A stretch of DNA of 10,363 nucleotides, taken from positions 1-10,363 of the forward strand of contig VAXD01000043.1 of NCBI GenBank assembly GCA_005884155.1, given 5' to 3'. A model generated the notes under the pieces. That model ran no database searches and was not told the origin of the DNA. It was given only the letters and a program-made list of their open reading frames with translations. A program made the translations under genes and the position numbers. Below are positions 1 to 5,735 of the stretch, piece after piece. Position 1 is the stretch's first letter. Each line of letters begins with the position of its first letter. The DNA comes from Actinomycetota bacterium. Lineage in GTDB: Bacteria; Actinomycetota; Thermoleophilia; Gaiellales; Gaiellaceae.

Positions 1-1436
1 CAGAAGCGGCGGCGGAACGCCATCGCCAAACGGATCGTCCCGATGGCGGCCTCCGGGTCGTCGGCGTTGACGTGGAGGATCGGTACGTCGAACCCCTTCG
101 CGAGGTCGCTCGAGTAGCGGGTCGAGCGGCCGTCCGCGGGGTCGGTGGTGAAGCCGATCTGGTTGTTCGCGATCAGATGGAGCGTGCCGCCGGTCGAGTA
201 GCCATGCAGGTCTGCGAGGTTGAGCGTCTCGGCGACAACGCCCTGGGCCGGGAACGACGCGTCGCCATGGATCAGGATCGGCATCGCGACCGACGTGTCG
301 TTGTAGCCCGTCCTGCTGGAGCGGTCGGTCTGCTCGGCCCGCGTGCGGCCCTCGACGACCGGGTCGACAGCCTCGAGGTGGCTCGGGTTGGACGCGAGCG
401 TGACCGTGATCTCGCCTGACGCCGTCGCGCGCGTGCCCTCTGCGCCGAGGTGGTACTTGACGTCGCCGGTGCCGCCTTCCGGGTCGGCGACCAGCGCCTC
501 GAGCGTGCGCTCGCCCTCGAACTCGCGCAGGATCGACTCGTACGGACGGCCGAGCACATGCGCGAGGACGTTCAGGCGTCCGCGGTGCGCCATCCCCAGC
601 ACGACCTCGTGCGCGCCCTCCTCGGCCGCGTGCGAGATCGCGGCGTCGAGCATCGGCACCATCACGTCGAGGCCTTCGATCGAGAACTGCTTCTGGCCGA
701 GGAACGCGCGGCGCAGGTAGCGCTCGAACCCCTCGACCTCGGTCAGGCGCGAGAGCAGCGCGTGCTGCTCGTCGGCGCTCAGGGGTTGGTGGTAGCGGCC
801 GGACTCGATCGCGGCATGCAGCCACGTGCGCTGCTCGTGGTCGGAGATGTGCTCGACCTCGTAGGCGCTGGTGCCGGAGTAGATCTCGCGCAGGCGCGGG
901 AGGACGTCGGCCGCGGTCTCGCCGGGCACGTGGACGCCGAGGAGCGCGGCGGGAATCCGCTGCTGGAGCTCGGGCGTCAGCTCGGGGTCGAGCCGCTCGG
1001 GCTCGAGCGCGGGGTCCCCGACCGGCTCGGAGCCGAGTGGGTCGAGGCGCGCGGCGAGATGGCCGTGCGTGCGGATCGCCTCGACCAGCGCGACGGCGGC
1101 CGCGACGCCGCCCAGAAGCTTCTCGTCGACGCCTGGCTCGGCCTGCGGCTCGGGTCGCCGGTCGAGCTCCGGCGGCGCGGGGGCAGCCGGGGGCGTCTCG
1201 GCCCGAGGCGGTGGCAGAGACGGTGGCGGCGGTGGTGGCGGGGCTGCCGCGTGGCCGTTGCCGTCCGCGCCGGCGAGCTCGAGCAGCCGGGCGAGCCCTG
1301 GATGGGTAGCCACGACCTCGCTCGAGCCGCTCTCGAAGAGCGACCGCCATTCGGCCGAGACTGCCTCCGGGTTCTCGAGGTACTGCTCGAGCAGGGCTCG
1401 CGCGAAGCCGGAATTCAGGCCATCGACGTCTTGCAT
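1..1436 (-). CDS. sucA: 2-oxoglutarate dehydrogenase E1 component (thiamine-diphosphate dependent), 3' part outside window
   Basis: This is the E1 subunit of the TCA-cycle 2-oxoglutarate dehydrogenase complex, which decarboxylates 2-oxoglutarate on thiamine diphosphate and passes the succinyl group to the E2 lipoyl arm in the cytoplasm. About 478 residues are present; the C-terminal half lies beyond base 1. Residues 1-40 (FARALLEQYLENPEAVSAEW) match the E1 N-terminal segment. A Pro/Ala-rich linker with seven consecutive prolines follows, then from about residue 110 the dehydrogenase body. Family motifs are IYSGTSAYEVEHISDHEQ, MAHRGRLNVLAH (about residue 282) and the GDASFPAQGVVAETLNL/IANNQIGFTTDP thiamine-pyrophosphate region (about 389-440). 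No E2 acyltransferase domain lies between linker and E1 body, unlike the fused Kgd/OdhA of mycobacteria and corynebacteria. The ATG at 1436 is preceded by AAAGGTG at 1442-1448 with 5-base spacing. The upstream small membrane gene ends 43 bases away on the same strand. Confidence 0.95.
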   Translation of the reverse strand, partial: MQDVDGLNSGFARALLEQYLENPEAVSAEWRSLFESGSSEVVATHPGLARLLELAGADGNGHAAAPPPPPPPSLPPPRAETPPAAPAPPELDRRPEPQAEPGVDEKLLGGVAAAVALVEAIRTHGHLAARLDPLGSEPVGDPALEPERLDPELTPELQQRIPAALLGVHVPGETAADVLPRLREIYSGTSAYEVEHISDHEQRTWLHAAIESGRYHQPLSADEQHALLSRLTEVEGFERYLRRAFLGQKQFSIEGLDVMVPMLDAAISHAAEEGAHEVVLGMAHRGRLNVLAHVLGRPYESILREFEGERTLEALVADPEGGTGDVKYHLGAEGTRATASGEITVTLASNPSHLEAVDPVVEGRTRAEQTDRSSRTGYNDTSVAMPILIHGDASFPAQGVVAETLNLADLHGYSTGGTLHLIANNQIGFTTDPADGRSTRYSSDLAKGFDVPILHVNADDPEAAIGTIRLAMAFRRRF

Positions 1437-1441
1437 CCTCA

Positions 1442-1448
1442 CACCTTT
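1442..1448 (-). promoter_or_regulatory. Ribosome binding site of the E1 gene
   Basis: The minus strand reads AAAGGTG here, five bases before the ATG at 1436. It fixes the E1 start and lies directly after the hairpin-forming repeat at 1450-1485. Confidence 0.7.
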
Positions 1449-1449
1449 G

Positions 1450-1485
1450 TTCTAGCAGGCCCCATCCCTGCCGGGACGGCTAGAA
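1450..1485 (-). repeat. Inverted repeat/hairpin between small membrane gene and E1 gene
   Basis: TTCTAGC (1450-1456) and GCTAGAA (1479-1485) are perfect 7-base inverted arms. The 22 bases between them contain a second stem, TCCC (1465-1468) and GGGA (1473-1476), around a TGCC loop. The element includes the TAG stop of the upstream membrane gene and ends one base before the Shine-Dalgarno sequence of the E1 gene. It could be an attenuating RNA hairpin, a processing site or a protein-binding site. No T-run follows, so a canonical terminator is unlikely. Confidence 0.45.
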
Positions 1486-1740
1486 AATCGGGTTGTTCGT
1501 GATCACCGCGAGGGCGAGCCCGACGATGAAGCAGAGGCCGCCGACGAACACTGCGGCTGCGGCGAGCCGCGCGTGGCGGCCGCCCATGGCCGTCGCGATG
1601 AGCGCGAGCACGATCGCGAATGGAATCACGCGCACGGGCCGATACGCGAGGCCGATCAGGCTCGCGAACAGCGCCAGCGCCGCGAGCAGGCCGGCGATCG
1701 CGTCGGCAGGCCGGTCTTCGCGTACGGGCTGCGCGCTCAC
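1480..1740 (-). CDS. Small integral membrane protein, about 86 residues, unknown function
   Basis: From the GTG at 1740 the protein begins VSAQPVREDRPADAIAGLL and then has about three hydrophobic stretches: AGLLAALALFASLIGLAY, IPFAIVLALIATAMGG and AAAVFVGGLCFIVGLALAVI. It ends in NNPIF. It is probably an inner-membrane protein. An upstream in-frame GTG at 1833 is possible, but it would overlap the preceding gene by 97 bases. The GTG at 1740 instead forms the four-base stop/start overlap GTGA (1740-1737), typical of translational coupling, and the residues upstream of it (Pro/Arg-rich) do not look like membrane-protein sequence. It lies 43 bases before the 2-oxoglutarate dehydrogenase E1 gene on the same strand. 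No catalytic motif is visible. The reading frame is convincing from its hydrophobicity and junction; the function is unknown. Confidence 0.7.
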   Translation of the reverse strand: MSAQPVREDRPADAIAGLLAALALFASLIGLAYRPVRVIPFAIVLALIATAMGGRHARLAAAAVFVGGLCFIVGLALAVITNNPIF

Positions 1741-1979
1741 GCCGGCAGGGCCGAGCGCCGGGAGCGGGCGTAGCGACGTGTTGGAGACCCGTGCGGGCCT
1801 GGGCGCGGGCGCCTGGCCGGCGGCAAGCGCCACGGGTCACGCGGTTCCAGCGGCTCAGCCGGGAGCAGCGCGGGCTCGGGCGGTTCCGGCTCCGCCTTGA
1901 TGGCCCAGTAGACGACCAGCCCGAGGTACACGATCGGGATCTTCAGGATGACCATCATGAAGACGAACTCCCAGACCAC
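1737..1979 (-). CDS. Small single-pass membrane protein with Pro/Arg-rich tail, unknown function
   Basis: This 80-residue protein starts MVWEFVFMMVILKIPIVYLG and continues LVVYWAIKAEPEPPEP. One N-terminal transmembrane helix (about residues 3-27) is followed by an acidic/proline segment and then a basic tail rich in Arg and Pro (RRPRPGPHGSPTRRYARSRR). The basic tail suggests the C-terminus stays in the cytoplasm. The GTG at 1979 has no visible Shine-Dalgarno sequence. A TACACT hexamer ends exactly 7 bases upstream, so the mRNA may be leaderless; an internal ATG pair at residues 8-9 is an alternative start. The gene begins 24 bases after the lipoprotein stop and its TGA overlaps the next gene's GTG. 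The function is not recognised. Confidence 0.65.
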   Translation of the reverse strand: MVWEFVFMMVILKIPIVYLGLVVYWAIKAEPEPPEPALLPAEPLEPRDPWRLPPARRPRPGPHGSPTRRYARSRRSALPA

Positions 1980-1986
1980 CGGCGGC

Positions 1987-1992
1987 AGTGTA
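1987..1992 (-). promoter_or_regulatory. Candidate -10 element for a leaderless start
   Basis: TACACT (TANNNT type) ends 7 bases before the GTG at 1979, and no Shine-Dalgarno sequence is seen there. That spacing would put the transcript start at or next to the start codon. No good -35 hexamer is visible 16-19 bases upstream. If real, the small membrane genes and the E1 gene have their own promoter, separate from the lipoprotein gene. Confidence 0.25.
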
Positions 1993-2003
1993 CGTCACGA
2001 CGA

Positions 2004-2573
2004 CTACTTGATCGAGGCTGGTGGCTGGCATTTGCTCAGCGGGACCGAAGCCGGCGCGCAGACCCGCACGCCCTCGTCGAATGTCACGACGTAGTGCTTC
2101 CTGCCGACGCGGTAGTAGACCTTCAGGCCGCTGTAGGAGAACGCGCCCTCACGCAGAGGGCTCACGCCAACGAGAACGTCCAGGTCGTCCTCGATGTCGT
2201 GGAACGGCCGCACAGTGGCGCCTGCCAAGGTGTTCAGCTTGCCCCTCAGCTGGTGCGGAGGAAACTCGCGGATGAGGCCCACGCCAGAATTCTTCGCCAC
2301 GATCGGGCCAAGAAGCAGAAACCCTGGCGTCCGGTGCAGGTACGCAACGCCTTCGAGGACGACCGGGGACTGGCCGTGGTTCTGAAGATTCGCTGCGCCG
2401 TAGGTCCCAAGCTTTCCAACATCCATCGGCATCGCGGCGTCGCCCTGGCACCGCGGGCAGGCGAGCGGGCCACCGCTGGTGACCCGCTCGCGGTGCCCGC
2501 TGCACCCGGTGACCGCGAGAGCGAGCAACACGACGCACATGACGAGCTGCGACGCCGCCCGGGCCTTAGCCAC
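2004..2573 (-). CDS. Secreted lipoprotein, 189 residues, unknown function
   Basis: The protein starts VAKARAASQLV, a basic n-region, then MCVVLLALAVTGCSG, a hydrophobic core ending in a lipobox-like LAVTGC. The cysteine at about residue 24 is therefore the likely lipidation site, with the chain anchored outside the membrane. A CPRC pair follows shortly after. The rest looks beta-rich (PVVLEGVAYLHRTPGFLLLG; GLKVYYRVGRKHYVVTF) and ends with two further cysteines. I recognise no named domain. The GTG at 2573 is chosen because it supplies the basic n-region, overlaps the stop of the upstream secreted-protein gene by 8 bases (2566-2573), and has GAGGA at 2583-2587. Starting at the later ATG (2540) would remove the n-region. 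Translational coupling to the 508-residue secreted protein suggests the two act together outside the cell, perhaps as a surface complex; this is inference. Confidence 0.75.
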   Translation of the reverse strand: MAKARAASQLVMCVVLLALAVTGCSGHRERVTSGGPLACPRCQGDAAMPMDVGKLGTYGAANLQNHGQSPVVLEGVAYLHRTPGFLLLGPIVAKNSGVGLIREFPPHQLRGKLNTLAGATVRPFHDIEDDLDVLVGVSPLREGAFSYSGLKVYYRVGRKHYVVTFDEGVRVCAPASVPLSKCQPPASIK

Positions 2574-4092
2574 CGGCGAGGATCCTCGTCGATTGCGCCG
2601 GCCGGTTGTCGTTTCCGCAGAGGTAGTGGTCGCGGTTGGTCCCGAAGACGTAGCTGAACCTGACGCGCTGGGACGCACCGCTCCGGGCGCGCAGCGTGAG
2701 CCCTCCGGTCCCGAAGGCGACTGTGGCCGCCGCGCCCCACGTGCGGAGTCGGTAGTTCGTCCGGCCGAAGGTGCTGTTCGGACCGAAGTCGTTCGCGAAG
2801 CGCCTGTAGGTCGTCCGGCACTGATGCAGGTACCGCGACTCGTCCGCGCCCGGACGGATGCCGCCCCACCACTCCTTGGGCTCGATCGTGTACCAGGTCG
2901 AGCAGACACGCCCGTCCCAGTCACTGATGCGCTCGTGCCTGTACTTGGCGTAGACGAAATCCGAAAGCAGGTCGTGGGCCCAGTCGGACCTCGGGTTCGA
3001 CTCCGACACCGAACTGCTGTCGCTGCGCGTGATGTGCTTGAAAACGCCAAGGTTGACATGCCAACCGCCACCCAGGTTCGTGGCAACCGAGATGTTGCTG
3101 TCCGCCCTGCTGCCTTCGCCGTAGGTGAACGTGCCCGTTGCGTCTTGGGCGACGTGAAGCTCCCCGATGATCGTGGGGTCGCGCTCCGTCGCGACGAGCG
3201 TCGTCTGGTTCTGCGCAAGCCAGCACGCGGGCGACTGCACGTCCGGACCGTCGCCGTTCGCGATCGAGCCGCCCTGCGGATCGAGGTCGACGTCCTCAGG
3301 CAGCACGGGATAGCTCGGGTCGATGGCCGGCGTGTCCGCCGGGTCAGCAGTCAGCCAGTCACTGCCGTTCCACTGCCTGGTCGCGACCGCGCAGTACGGC
3401 ACGTCACCGGCCGTGCCCTCGACGGCGAAGTTGACCCAGCCGTCGGCGTCGGTGAGCCCATCGGGCGAGGCGCGAAGCGTGTAGGAGCCGTCGCCGGCGG
3501 TCGTCGTCCTGTCGAGCGGCGTCGCGTCGCCCGCGGAGCCGTCGGTCTCCAGATCACGATAGAGGACGACCGCCGCCCCGCTGACCGGTGCGCCCGTCGA
3601 GTCGTAGACGTGTCCCTGCACCGCTATCGGTGGAGACGGAGGAGGAGGCGGCGGCGGGGCGACCGGCACGACCGCGTTCGAGCTCTGCGCCGGCGGCGTA
3701 TAGCAGCCGAAGTCGTCGTCGCACGGCGAGACCGCCGACCTCAGCTCGTGCCCGACGTCGGCCGCCTGGATGGTGTAGGTGAAGCTGTCGGGCCATCCGG
3801 CGACCCAGTCCGGTCCGCTGATGACGGTCCCGTCGCGGAGCCACTCCTTGTTGAAGCCGTTGATGCCCTCGCCGCCGCAGACGGCCCAGCCACCTCCGCT
3901 TGACGTGATCGTGTCGCCCACCTGCGCCGGGCTCGGAGCGCTCAGGAGGGGCCGGGAGCTCATCGTGATCTGTCCGTATAGGCAATCGGTTCCGGCGAGC
4001 CCGCGGCCCGCTCCCGCCACGGCCGCCAAAACGGCGACTCCGACCGCCGCGGCGAGCAGCGGCCAACTCGTTCGGAACGTGCGACTGGACAT
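2566..4092 (-). CDS. Secreted multidomain protein: Ig-like repeat, carboxypeptidase-regulatory-like domain, novel C-terminal domain
   Basis: This 508-residue protein has a Sec signal peptide (about 1-34: basic start, then LLAAAVGVAVLAAVAG). At about 45-140 lies an Ig-like repeat of the type common in actinobacterial surface proteins (PAQVGDTITSSGGGW, EWLRDGTVI, YTIQAADVGHELRSAVS). A linker with seven prolines (about 145-154) leads to a carboxypeptidase-regulatory-like beta sandwich at about 155-235 (GHVYDSTGAPVSGAAVVLY, GDGSYTLRA). Residues from about 285 to 508 form a Trp/Tyr/Ser-rich domain with FTYGEGSRADSNIS, EWWGGIRPGADES, a RTYFAP-like FANDFGPNS stretch, and YLCGNDNRPAQS near the end. 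It resembles actinobacterial secreted proteins of unknown function that I cannot name. No catalytic residues are evident. The start is secure: AAAGGAG at 4099-4105, 6 bases before ATG. The lipoprotein gene overlaps its end, so the pair is probably one unit. Confidence 0.85.
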   Translation of the reverse strand: MSSRTFRTSWPLLAAAVGVAVLAAVAGAGRGLAGTDCLYGQITMSSRPLLSAPSPAQVGDTITSSGGGWAVCGGEGINGFNKEWLRDGTVISGPDWVAGWPDSFTYTIQAADVGHELRSAVSPCDDDFGCYTPPAQSSNAVVPVAPPPPPPPSPPIAVQGHVYDSTGAPVSGAAVVLYRDLETDGSAGDATPLDRTTTAGDGSYTLRASPDGLTDADGWVNFAVEGTAGDVPYCAVATRQWNGSDWLTADPADTPAIDPSYPVLPEDVDLDPQGGSIANGDGPDVQSPACWLAQNQTTLVATERDPTIIGELHVAQDATGTFTYGEGSRADSNISVATNLGGGWHVNLGVFKHITRSDSSSVSESNPRSDWAHDLLSDFVYAKYRHERISDWDGRVCSTWYTIEPKEWWGGIRPGADESRYLHQCRTTYRRFANDFGPNSTFGRTNYRLRTWGAAATVAFGTGGLTLRARSGASQRVRFSYVFGTNRDHYLCGNDNRPAQSTRILAGG

Positions 4093-4098
4093 CCTGGG

Positions 4099-4105
4099 CT
4101 CCTTT
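4099..4105 (-). promoter_or_regulatory. Strong ribosome binding site of the secreted-protein gene
   Basis: AAAGGAG on the minus strand lies 6 bases before the ATG at 4092. It is the best Shine-Dalgarno match I found in the window and settles the start of the 508-residue protein. Confidence 0.8.
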
Positions 4106-4169
4106 CCGGGGGCGATGCGTCACGTCTGATCGACTCCCGTCGAGGGTAGGCGTGTCCGGCGCACGTGTC

Positions 4170-4199
4170 TGTCACGAGACCGTGACGAAAGTGGAACAT
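4170..4199 (+). repeat. 30-base inverted element, copy A, with TCACG-N4-CGTGA palindrome
   Basis: The plus strand begins TGTCACGAGA, continues with CGTGA, AAA and TGGAAC at fixed spacing, and matches the minus strand at 5747-5718 at 25 of 30 positions by hand alignment. It contains the perfect palindrome GTCACG/CGTGAC around AGAC (4171-4186). It lies in the gap between hyuB and the secreted-protein gene, 78 bases before the start of the latter. A transcription-factor operator or the remnant of a duplicated gene start are both possible. Confidence 0.55.
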
Positions 4200-4207
4200 C
4201 TGCTCGC

Positions 4208-4230
4208 CGCAGGTCCTACCGCGGCCTGCG
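4208..4230 (-). terminator. Hairpin just after hyuB, candidate terminator without U-tract
   Basis: On the plus strand CGCAGG-T-CC, loop TACCGC, GG-CCTGCG makes an 8-pair stem with one bulged base. On the transcript it begins 8 bases after the hyuB TAG at 4239-4241. No U-run follows, as is common in high-GC Actinomycetota, so its terminator role is inferred from strength and position. It would separate the hyu operon from the secreted-protein operon. Confidence 0.45.
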
Positions 4231-4238
4231 CGCCGTGC

Positions 4239-5735
4239 CTAGTGGCCGTTTCGGACGCGTCCGAAGCCGCCGCCGCCGGGCGTCTCGACCCGAACGACGT
4301 CGCCGTCGAGGAGGTCGCGCGTGACCTTCGCCGGGAGCTCTGACCCGTTGAGGAAGTCGCGCCCGGGCCTTCCTGGCTCGCCTCCATGCGCGCCTTGCGG
4401 AGCCTGGCGACGGCGCTCGCCGACGAGCGAAAGGCGGCACGGCTCGAGCACCCGCAGTTCCCGGACGACACCATCGCCGCCCCGCCGGCGACCGCTTCCG
4501 CCCGAGGCCAGGCGCAGCGCGTGCCGCTCGACCCGCACCGGATACGCCAACTCGAGTGCCTCGGTCGGAGTCGAGAGCGTGTTCGACATGGCGACGTGGA
4601 CACCTGAAGGACCGTCGGCATCCGGGCACGCGCCCTGGCCGCCGCCGACGGTCTCGTAGTAGGTGAACCGATCGTTCCCAAGCGTCAGGTTGTTCATCGT
4701 TCCCTGGCCCTGGGCGGGGACGTCGACCGCGTGGCCGAACGCGGCGAACACGACGTCCACGATCCGGCTCGAGGTCTCGACGTTCCCCGCTGCGACCGCG
4801 ACGGGCGGCCGGGCGTTGACAAGACAGCCCTCCGGCGCCTGCACATGAACGGGGGCGAAGGCGCCGCCCGAGGCCGGCACGTCTGGGCTCGTCAGGCAGC
4901 GCACGACGAAGTAGCACGCGGAGCGCGTCACCGCGAGCGGGCAGTTGAGGTTGCTGTCGTGCTGCGGCGCGGTCCTCTCAAAGTCGATCTCCAGCTCGTC
5001 GCCTGCGATGGTCACCGCCGCCGTGATCTCGAGCTCGCCGCCGCCCGGCGGCTCGAGCAGGTCCGTGGCTTCGAAGCGGCCGTCGGGGAGCTCGGCGATC
5101 GCCGCCCGCACGATTCGCTCGGAATACCTGTAGAGCTCGTCTGACGCGTCCTCGACGCGTTGGGTGCCCCGCCGCTCGCACAGCTCCTCCAGCCGCCGGC
5201 CGGCGAGCGCGTGGGCCGCGAGCTGGGCACGGAGATCGCCGCGGCGCTCGTCCGGATTCCGCATGCGCGCGACGAGCGCGTCGAGAACGGCATCGTCCAG
5301 GCGGGTCGGCGGGATCACGACGCCCTCCTCGTCGAGACGGCGGGAGTCGGCGGGCAGGCTGCCCGGCTCGCGCGCTCCGACGTCGGCGTGGTGGGCACGC
5401 GTGACGGCGAAGCCGACGGGAGTGCAAGTGACCAGCGTGATGTCGGGCAGGTGCGTGCCGCCGGTGAACGGGTCGTTGAGGATGAAGACGTCGTCTGGCG
5501 CGGGGTCCTGCTCGCGCACCGCCGCGACGGCGTCGGGCATCGCGCCCAGGTGGACGGGGATGTGCTCGGCCTGCGCGATCATGCGTCCGCTCGCGTCGAA
5601 GAGTGCGGTCGAGCAGTCGCGACGCTCCTTGATGTTCGCGGAGAAGGCTGAGCGGATCAGGACCGCGCCCATCTCGTCCGCGATCGAGCGGAGCGCGGCG
5701 CCGATCAACTGGAGCTTAAGTTCCAGTTTTTTCAC
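4239..5735 (-). CDS. hyuB: HyuB: B subunit of ATP-dependent hydantoinase/oxoprolinase-family enzyme
   Basis: HyuB is the second half of the hydantoinase/5-oxoprolinase family (N-methylhydantoinase, 5-oxoprolinase, caprolactamase; acetone/acetophenone carboxylases are relatives). It receives the phosphorylated substrate made by HyuA in the cytoplasm. Family motifs run in order: IADEMGAVLIRSAFSANIKERRDCS, ILNDPFTGGTHLPDITLV, RAHHADVGAREPGSLPADS, IPPTRL, the Asn-Leu-Asn-Cys-Pro stretch, QGQGTMNNLTLG, GGGQGACPDADGPSGVH and the terminal VRVETPGGGGFG. Length is about 498 residues, slightly short; the loop before RAHHADVG is trimmed and the usual second glycine there is alanine. In-frame starts are ATG 5780, ATG 5750 and GTG 5735. 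GTG 5735 is preferred because KKLELKLQLIGAALRSIADEMG then aligns with the usual HyuB N-terminus. It overlaps the hyuA 3' end by 20 bases. A 30-base repeat and a near-palindrome lie across this start. Confidence 0.9.
   Translation of the reverse strand: MKKLELKLQLIGAALRSIADEMGAVLIRSAFSANIKERRDCSTALFDASGRMIAQAEHIPVHLGAMPDAVAAVREQDPAPDDVFILNDPFTGGTHLPDITLVTCTPVGFAVTRAHHADVGAREPGSLPADSRRLDEEGVVIPPTRLDDAVLDALVARMRNPDERRGDLRAQLAAHALAGRRLEELCERRGTQRVEDASDELYRYSERIVRAAIAELPDGRFEATDLLEPPGGGELEITAAVTIAGDELEIDFERTAPQHDSNLNCPLAVTRSACYFVVRCLTSPDVPASGGAFAPVHVQAPEGCLVNARPPVAVAAGNVETSSRIVDVVFAAFGHAVDVPAQGQGTMNNLTLGNDRFTYYETVGGGQGACPDADGPSGVHVAMSNTLSTPTEALELAYPVRVERHALRLASGGSGRRRGGDGVVRELRVLEPCRLSLVGERRRQAPQGAHGGEPGRPGRDFLNGSELPAKVTRDLLDGDVVRVETPGGGGFGRVRNGH
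5707..5728. repeat. 22-base near-perfect palindrome at the hyuB start
   Basis: AACTGGA and TCCAGTT flank a central CTTAAG, so 20 of 22 positions are symmetric. It covers the hyuA stop codon (5716-5718) and the first codons of hyuB after the GTG at 5735. As RNA it would form a hairpin close to the initiation region; as DNA it has the shape of a dimeric repressor site. Confidence 0.5.

Noticed and set aside
1218..1245. A G-rich tract on the plus strand that could suggest a quadruplex
   Set aside because: It is the complement of the polyproline codons of the E1 linker; the runs are mostly two Gs and it is on the non-transcribed strand for the mRNA, so no RNA structure is expected.
450..1502. 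A 350-codon plus-strand open frame
   Set aside because: It lies opposite the 2-oxoglutarate dehydrogenase E1 gene, whose motifs are unmistakable; the plus-strand product shows none.
2577..2588. A 12-base perfect palindrome CGAGGATCCTCG near the lipoprotein start
   Set aside because: It is short and lies in coding sequence of the upstream gene. It covers the lipoprotein ribosome site and might modulate it, but on its own it is within what chance allows.
2574..3218. Extending the lipoprotein gene upstream to give a 404-residue protein
   Set aside because: The added N-terminus is a Ser/Arg/Thr-rich shadow of the secreted protein and would bury the lipoprotein signal inside the chain.
2479..3903. 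A 474-codon open frame on the plus strand
   Set aside because: It is antisense to the secreted-protein gene, which has a signal peptide, ordered domains and a strong ribosome site. The plus-strand translation is low complexity.
4152..4343. A short plus-strand frame beginning at copy A of the 30-base element, encoding a CHETV peptide
   Set aside because: It runs into hyuB antisense sequence, has no ribosome site and no family resemblance beyond the repeat itself. The repeat is reported instead.
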